Assembly (NCBI GenBank): GCA_015143735.1
Contig: VKHC01000480.1
Coordinates: 1 to 11,713 of the forward strand
From: Synura sp. LO234KE
Lineage: Eukaryota > Sar > Synurophyceae > Synurales > Mallomonadaceae
Direction of reading: 5' to 3'
Length of the DNA: 11,713 bases
This document shows, in pieces, positions 7,048 through 11,713 of this stretch (position 1 is the first letter of the stretch; the number at the start of each line of letters is the position of its first letter). The position numbers and the translations under genes are program-made. Under the pieces are notes generated by a model. The model made no database searches, had not been told where the DNA came from, and saw nothing but the letters and a program-made list of their open reading frames with translations.

Positions 7048-7506
7048 ATGGTAATACCAAGCAACAAGCTAATAGTCCCCAACACTTACGAAAATGATGT
7101 CTTACTCTCAAATATGCGTAAGCTGTATAACAAAGTTTACGAACGCTTCGGTAACCCACCAGAGGAGCTCATGCTACCTGATATTGAAGAACTTAGAGAT
7201 AAAGCAAAATGGAATGAGAATTCAGGTTGGACATTCATTCGTTGGAATATTCTATTTGAGGAGCGGGACGTGATTACTACATTGAACGCGTTTAAGGAAA
7301 TAGCTAAACCCGTTAGCTTGTTGGGGACTATGAGCTTGTTGCTTGGTCTTAACATTGAATGGGTAAAGCCAAGACCAGCGAGTCCCGGGATTCCGCCTTC
7401 TAGCCAGCGCGAGTACGCGGATTCCGTACGGACGACCGTTTGGCTGTCCAGGTCAAGCAGTACCAGCCACTCAGCTATGTCCGCGGGAATGCCCCGCCTG
7501 AGCTAA
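7048..7506 (+). pseudogene. ORF2, right copy, truncated and fused to foreign sequence
   Basis: The first 88 codons, from ATG 7048 to 7311, match left-arm ORF2 exactly and end after KEIAKP. The frame then reads through the inverted patch (7313-7360) and antisense LINE sequence to a stop at 7506, giving a chimeric 152-codon frame whose last 64 codons have no biological history as protein. The normal C-terminus, with the IRVHCIVVP strand and the CNNC pair, is lost. I regard this as a truncated copy; expression of the chimera is possible but unsupported. Confidence 0.75.
7313..7360 (-). repeat. Inverted patch resembling the start of ORF2
   Basis: Reverse-complemented, this patch reads as an ORF2 start: it encodes MLRPSNKLIVPN against MVIPSNKLIVPN in ORF2. 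The nucleotide match is to about 7044-7085, inverted, with three substitutions over about 42 bases; the two large arms are identical over the corresponding stretch. It sits exactly at the junction between the truncated right arm and the LINE fragment. It was therefore probably copied from a diverged relative of ORF2, or has aged separately. Confidence 0.75.
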
Positions 7507-7807
7507 CCGAGTCAAACGCTCGTTTGATATCTCAGCTTGAGCCGTAAAAGGATTTCCGGAGGTTGAAAGCGGTCTCAATGGCGTTAATGATCTGTAGATT
7601 AGCGGTGTCTGTGCCCTTTTGCGGAGGAACGCATGGTGCGATGGTGAGAGAACCTTGTGATGGAGCAACGTGGAGACTAGGCGGGCCACCACTAGTGAGG
7701 TCCAGAGCTTGCGCAAACGTCTATATGAGCATGATGGGGCGAAAGTCCGTGATTGTCGTGGCCGAAGACTCGGGGATGGGGACTAGCCAGCGCCATTTGG
7801 GAGGCAA
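7361..7807 (-). pseudogene. LINE reverse transcriptase relic (fingers and palm)
   Basis: Read 5' to 3' on the minus strand, the order is that of a non-LTR reverse transcriptase. First comes LPPKWRWLVPIP and FRPIMLI, the conserved RPI block (7807-7724, then TAG at 7721-7723). Next is LRKLWTSLVVARL to HHAFLRKR (about 7716-7618), then GTDTANLQIINAIETAF to YGSS (7615-7535, then TGA at 7532-7534 where Trp is expected). The catalytic motif A DIKRAFDSVS follows (7531-7502), and then GIPADIAEWLVLLDLD to GLGFT (7493-7362). It needs at least three frame changes: an extra T near 7717, a missing base in a G run near 7616, and a shift with probable short deletion near 7494-7502. The element stops at 7361, before the catalytic YxDD motif, cut by the palindrome junction. 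It is dead. The family is recognised from motifs, not from a search. Confidence 0.8.
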
Positions 7808-8201
7808 GGGTCTTGTGGGACCAGAAGCCGGAGAGGATTTTGTAGGCCGACTGTTTCATAGGTACAGGCCACGCCTGGAGTGTGCGGTAGTCAAGTCCGG
7901 TGGGGCCCCCAGCGGTATTTGCGTTCTTTCTCGGAGACGCGACAGGAATTCCTCCAAAAAGGGGGTGTGGGCCTCAGGGGCAAGGAGATCGTCAGCTACC
8001 GCAGCGCGGCCAGGAACGTTACCGAGAGCATCCCAGAGGCGCCATAGTCGGAAGCCGAGACCCCAAGGTGAGAAAAGAAGGATCGGGACGAGGGCCAGCT
8101 TTGAATGTTTTCCCTGGAGAGAGGGTCTAGATGAGGTGGAGGGTACGAGGTATCTGCCACAAAAAGAGAGTCGAAATGGGAGGTGATATATTGTTGCAGC
8201 A
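7808..8201 (-). pseudogene. Probable LINE linker region between endonuclease and reverse transcriptase
   Basis: GC-rich sequence continuous with the reverse transcriptase relic and of similar composition to the endonuclease part at 10.4-11.7 kb. Several overlapping minus-strand frames are open (for example 7856-8296 and 7996-8202). The linker of such elements is poorly conserved, so I cannot choose the correct frame. It ends at or near TTGCAGCA (8194-8201), where sequence character changes. Confidence 0.45.
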
Positions 8202-8285
8202 TAGCAGCTGCATGGGGTATATACAGTATTTTGTGCGGCTACTATTCTATTCACCACTGCTCTGTACACACTTCCTTCTAAACGT

Positions 8286-9000
8286 TTACTGATCAACCGG
8301 CGTTGGGTGCTTGTCTAACAGTATATCACATTTTTGTAGGCAGCTTTATCACGACCCCATCTACTACTTCTTACCTTATAATACTATTCTATCAACTCTG
8401 TTCTATCTTCTACATATCTATCTATTACTGATCAGATGGCGGTGTATCTCCACCGTCGAGATCTATATTGTAATTGACAGTAATGGTTAGCGTTGTCAGT
8501 TACACTTTTATGGTGTTGTGTGAGTGCGGTTATAGGCAGCTAAAGCGCCCGTAGTCGTCTAGGACGGTTCAATTGGGTTTGGCATTATGTTTACTACATT
8601 TAACTGCTGTGTTTAGGCAGGGTGGGTTGATACACTAGGGTGGTACGGTGCACTATCTTGGCTACACTATTTTCACTTCGTTTTCACTTCGGTACACTTT
8701 ACTGGTAGTTACACGGGCAAGGTAGCAGTAGTGGCCATGCTGCTTCCTATACAGGTTAGCACTAGTTGTGGTGACTTATATCTACTGTATCTATGTATCT
8801 TACTTACTGCTTGCTTTGTATTTTACTGATCAGCTGGCAGTACGGGGACCGTCAGCAGACCTATCCGAAATTTACGGGAGCATCTGTCTAACGGTGCTAA
8901 TTTTGTAGGTAGTTTCCTTTTGTGCTAGTTCAGGCTGGTGTTCGTCACGGGTTACACCAGTATGGTACTTCTACAACTACTTCTTACTTATACTTCTATT
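8286..9000 (+). repeat. Degenerate repeated motifs around TTACTGATCA
   Basis: TTACTGATCA occurs exactly at 8286-8295, 8425-8434 and 8823-8832. At least two copies (8425 and 8823) are followed by a short GC-rich hairpin-like stretch such as CGGTG/CACCG. After the first and third copies, TGTCTAAC, then TTTTGTAGG with a CAGCTT or TAGTTT ending, then ACTACTTCTTAC follow in the same order. This suggests two old, diverged copies of a unit roughly 540 bp apart. A perfect tandem duplication of TTTTCACTTCG lies at 8670-8691. No protein is evident. Confidence 0.5.
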
Positions 9001-9330
9001 GTCTCCTATACTAGTAGTGAGTTAGGTTAGGTAGCGATACATATTGGCCATTAAATAAACTGATATTTAATTACTTAAGTGGGGAGGTATCACTACATTA
9101 ACATGTTATGCAATACGGTATGGTGTGACGTGTAATGTGTGTGACGATGGGTGGAGTGTGGTCTACGGCGGCGCGACGTGAATGTAACGGGTGATACTAG
9201 GCGCGACAGGTGAGACACAGCGAGGAGCAGTACGGTGAGTTGCGGAGAATATGGGGAGCTGGAGCATGTCAATTGTGACAAGCGTGATGAGCTGGTGTGG
9301 TGCAGTCAAGCGGTGACCCGGGATACAGAC

Positions 9331-9549
9331 TCAATAGGGTGTACTGCTTGGCAGGCAAGGCAGGTAGTGGTTTGGAGCTTGTACGGATGCTGCGGACGTT
9401 GCAGAGTGATGAATAAGCGATAGACATGCTGGGAGGATAGTATGCGAGATCATACGAGCACGAAATGTCATAGGTATGGAGGAGTCGCGAGTTACGGCAG
9501 TGATGAGTTGCAATGCCACGGTATTCAATGAGTCAGCTGATCGGGCCAT
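9331..9549 (-). pseudogene. Very uncertain fragment of a LINE C-terminal region
   Basis: A 72-codon open frame encodes LNTVALQLITAV followed by SIPMTFRARMISHTILPA. Many LINE reverse transcriptases have, after the palm, a helical region with a pattern like S-V-P-x-x-F/L-R-A-R-M-I followed by a hydrophobic I-L-P segment. The resemblance is short and there is no flanking support. In position it would be out of order with the neighbouring reverse transcriptase relic, so it would have to come from a separate element. It may be chance. Confidence 0.2.
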
Positions 9550-9659
9550 TTAGAGACGCAGCGGAGCACGGGGAGATCTGCTGTATACACGATAAGCAAG
9601 TGTTAAGAGGCATGTTTTAGTGATGGTTGATTGATTTGGAGCTCATCTAGCGAGATCTG

Positions 9660-10440
9660 ATGAATTTTCATGAATACAAACGTCAAGGGATGTTCAATTG
9701 ATATGCAGAAAATATTTTTCCCTGCGGATATTGCATCTGGAGTTATATGTGGGGGTGGTCAATAATCGTTGGATCGAAACAAATATATTTCTTCCAAGAT
9801 AGGGATCATTTTTCAGAAAAATTTGAAGAAAGCCTTAAATTTTGCGCCAACAGTTTACAGGCGTCATGGAATTAATGGAGTTGGAGCCATATTCGTCGTG
9901 ATCCAAGTTTTGAGGAATTTAAGTGGCAAAAATTTGCAACTTTTTCTGTGGGAGGAGCTGTGAGATAAAATTTAGGGAAATAACTTGGAGACCTATAGTA
10001 GATATTGTTTCCCGCAAGGGACTTTTCTATCTTCTCGTATTTATTGACATCTCAAATTCGTGTTTTTGGTCTAGTTTGCCAATTTAGTATTTGAAACTTC
10101 TGAATTGTCATTTCCTAAAAGTTTTGGAATGTGAATTGTTGTAATTTTACTTTTTCTAAAATTACTTGAAATACCTGAATTAATGCTTTGTTTCTTGAGA
10201 TATTCCATTTCTGCTATTCAAGTAACACTTTGAGTTGTGTTGAAAATCATCCGTTAAACACGTTTTGTGACTGCACGTTCGTGGATACGTCACGACTTAC
10301 GTAATTTTAATTAGTTTGCTTTTGGTTTCTTAACTTAGTCGTTGAGCCGTTCCTATTGCTTGTGTTATCTAGCGACTGCCGCTGAGATTGTAGTTGTTTC
10401 TTACCTAAGTGGTCTGTACTTTAGCTTAGAAGGTGAAAGG
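9660..10440. other. AT-rich stretch, no supported gene
   Basis: Frames are short. A plus-strand reading at about 9768-9960 has protein-like patches in two registers (DRDHFSEKFEESLKFCANSL in one, NKYISSKIGIIFQKNLKK in another), which might be a decayed coding segment, but neither is recognisable. From 10000 to 10440 I see only non-coding AT-rich sequence. Confidence 0.35.
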
Positions 10441-11713
10441 AACTTGCAGCAAAGGTCTCGCCGACTTCTGCCTTGGAGACGCCGGAGGAGGAGAACAATG
10501 TCGCGCTTGCAGGTGGCTTCAATGTCGTAAAGGCCCACTTGCAACGCAATTTCGCGCCATTCCAGGGCTGAGGTGCCCGAGACCATGGGATTAATGTCCG
10601 CGGTACCATCCGTAGTGGACCAAGACATGCCGTGGATGTATGTTTCCCAGGAATCAATTTCAGAGAGGATGCCGGTACTGCGAATGCGAATGGAGGACCA
10701 CCGTGGTGTAGGGAAGTGGTTACGCAATTGAACCCGGGATAGGATGGTGCGAGTCATGAAGAGCTTCCGTTTGAGCCCCGCAGCAACGGGGCTCCAGCCA
10801 TCTGTGAAGGAGCTGCGAAGGTCCGAAGGGGAATATAGGGCGTGTTTAGGGAGAGCAGCACGGGAGGTGAGAAGGAGTTGGTCCAGGGCGGCTTGGCAGT
10901 GCCGGGGAGGGTGACATGGGGAGAGCAGGGAGAGGTGAGTCATTGCATTTCTGGGCGAAGATCTCGACGTCCTTTGAGCGCTTGCCCAGAGAGGGAGCTG
11001 GGAATAGGAGAAGGCCTTTGGGGAACGATGGGGTTGTGAGTTGGTCGAAGAGAAGGGAAGAGAAGGAGGCAGTGATGCGACGATGATCCGAGAGCCCTAA
11101 CCAGACGCCGCCTTGATCAATGTTCAGGTATGATGGAGAGATTGGAGCAGGCCCTTTGAAGAGTAGCTGATCGATCCAGCTGTAGCCGCTGATGCCTGTA
11201 CGGTTGAAGTGGGTGAACCACGCGGAGACGGAGGAAGGCTCCGGGGCAAGCGCCAGCAAAGGGTGACGCCAGCCGGAGTCTTTCATCCAGGGGAGACAGG
11301 ACGGGTATATTCCCCATTGGGAAAATGGAGCAAGGAGGAGGGGAGAATTGAGGTCCCCGCAGCGGAACGCCATCATGTGAGTGTCGCTGAGAGCACTGAG
11401 GTGATGCCGAAGATATTGGATGTGGGAGGTCGGGGAGATCAGAGGCTCGGGTGAGGGTTTGGAATACTGCAGTGGATTGTATGCGGTTCCAGAGGATTCC
11501 AGTCATTGAGCTGGGGGCCGGCAGGGGCCAGTGAGTGTTGAGAATGCGCAGGCTGAACTTGCCTTTAACCGTAATTTGCGCTCACTTCTTTAAGAACGCC
11601 CAGGCCGTAGGGGTGGGGCTTGAAGGAGTGAGCGCAAATTTACCCTAGAGATCATTGGTGAGAATGATGGACCCGCCCACGCGGGGGTGTGTTATCCGTG
11701 GGATGAGGGAGGG
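10401..11713 (-). pseudogene. LINE endonuclease (APE-type) relic, 5' end beyond the window
   Basis: Minus-strand frames carry the apurinic-endonuclease-like domain used by non-LTR retrotransposons. SLRILNTHWPLP lies near 11535-11560 and GILWNRIQSTAVFQTL near 11450-11505. The frame then shifts near 11410-11425 to RCGDLNSPL (the GDxN motif, about 11346-11358), GYSWIDQLLFKG (about 11160-11190) and GLSDHRRITASF (the SDH catalytic motif, about 11075-11095). A further shift near 10930-10950 leads into the linker, DGWSPVAAGLKRKLF to RRLQGRSRRD, ending near 10451. The key Asp, Asn and His motifs are still present, but at least two frameshifts and a TAG and TAA near 11650 and 11565 make it inactive. 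It probably belongs to the same element as 7361-8201, split by the 2.24-kb block. Confidence 0.75.
11571..11643. repeat. Imperfect palindrome inside the LINE endonuclease
   Basis: The arms 11571-11594 and 11619-11643 are reverse complements apart from two T/C differences (which still allow G-U pairing in RNA) and one extra base in the right arm; the loop is 24 nt. The core TTTGCGCTCAC is exact. It interrupts the expected endonuclease reading frame between a GGSIILTND-like segment and the ILNTHW segment, so it may be a short inverted insertion rather than original coding sequence. Confidence 0.6.

Larger units (their letters stand above)
5921..7311 (+). repeat. Right arm of large inverted repeat (palindrome)
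   Basis: This 1,391-bp segment mirrors 4374-5742. It is 22 bp longer because of a net +14-nt change at 6002-6018 and an 8-nt insertion (AAAAATAT-like) within about 6091-6103. Two single-base differences lie in the intron tail. No further differences were seen out to 7311, where identity ends abruptly inside ORF2, two thirds of the way through. Confidence 0.92.
8202..10443. mobile_element. Candidate nested insertion of about 2.24 kb
   Basis: This block separates the LINE reverse transcriptase relic from the endonuclease-linker relic, which would normally be adjacent. It is flanked by the same 8 bases, TTGCAGCA, at 8194-8201 and 10444-10451, consistent with a target-site duplication. Removing the block and one repeat copy keeps at least one minus-strand frame open across the join. 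I see no terminal inverted repeats, LTR or transposase. The composition is patchy: pyrimidine-rich with degenerate repeats (8202-9060), G-rich (9060-9660), then AT-rich (9660-10440). An 8-bp match could be coincidence, so the exact borders are uncertain. Confidence 0.4.

Noticed and set aside
4374-7311. Terminal inverted repeats of a DNA transposon or a parvovirus-like genome end
   Set aside because: The arms contain whole genes, end at different points of those genes, lack flanking target duplications, and there is no transposase, helicase or capsid-like frame between them.
7137-7355. Minus-strand protein starting MLRPSNKLIVPN
   Set aside because: Only the first 12 residues come from the inverted patch. 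The rest is the antisense of ORF2 and has no independent support.
7471-7716. Independent 81-residue protein starting MRKLWTSLVV
   Set aside because: It is the fingers part of the LINE reverse transcriptase relic. After the HHAFLRKR block the real protein continues in another frame.
9021-9031. Insect-type telomere repeat (two TTAGG units)
   Set aside because: Only two units, with no extension or degenerate array; expected by chance.

Overview
The window looks like a piece of a eukaryotic nuclear genome rich in decayed repeats. Supporting this are one short GT-AG intron (69 nt, donor GTGAGT, pyrimidine-rich acceptor ending TTTTTCAG), long non-coding stretches, broken non-LTR retrotransposon (LINE) genes, and no operon-like packing or ribosome binding sites. 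I cannot name the species. The LINE reverse transcriptase is of a kind I associate with fungi, chytrids or oomycetes, but that is recollection, not a search result. All identity statements come from reading by eye.

Layout: 1-440 holds a frameshifted small gene (minus). 440-2950 is mostly non-coding, with a very uncertain retrotransposon-like relic near 1244-1740 (plus). 2956-3216 is an unassigned ORF that contains a long imperfect hairpin. 3314-3981 (minus) is a decayed gene with internal stops and frameshifts. 4374-7311 is the centrepiece: two nearly identical arms of about 1.37 and 1.39 kb in inverted orientation around a 178-bp spacer. Each arm carries a two-gene block: ORF1 (268 codons in the left arm), which encodes a basic, probably nuclear protein, and ORF2 (131 codons in the left arm). 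A conserved stem-loop lies between them. The left arm keeps both reading frames but lacks the 5' exon. The right arm has the 5' exon and intron in the spacer, but its ORF1 is broken by two small insertions and its ORF2 is cut off at 7311.

At 7313-7360 a short inverted patch resembling the start of ORF2 joins the palindrome to a broken LINE reverse transcriptase (7361-7807, minus). The endonuclease part of a similar LINE lies at 10401-11713 (minus). Between them is about 2.24 kb (8202-10443) of unrelated sequence flanked by an 8-bp direct repeat, probably a nested insertion.

The most interesting material is the palindrome: a recent inverted duplication of an orphan gene pair with an intron in its loop. 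It could produce a long hairpin RNA, and its right end shows template switching. An assembly or amplification chimera must be excluded first.
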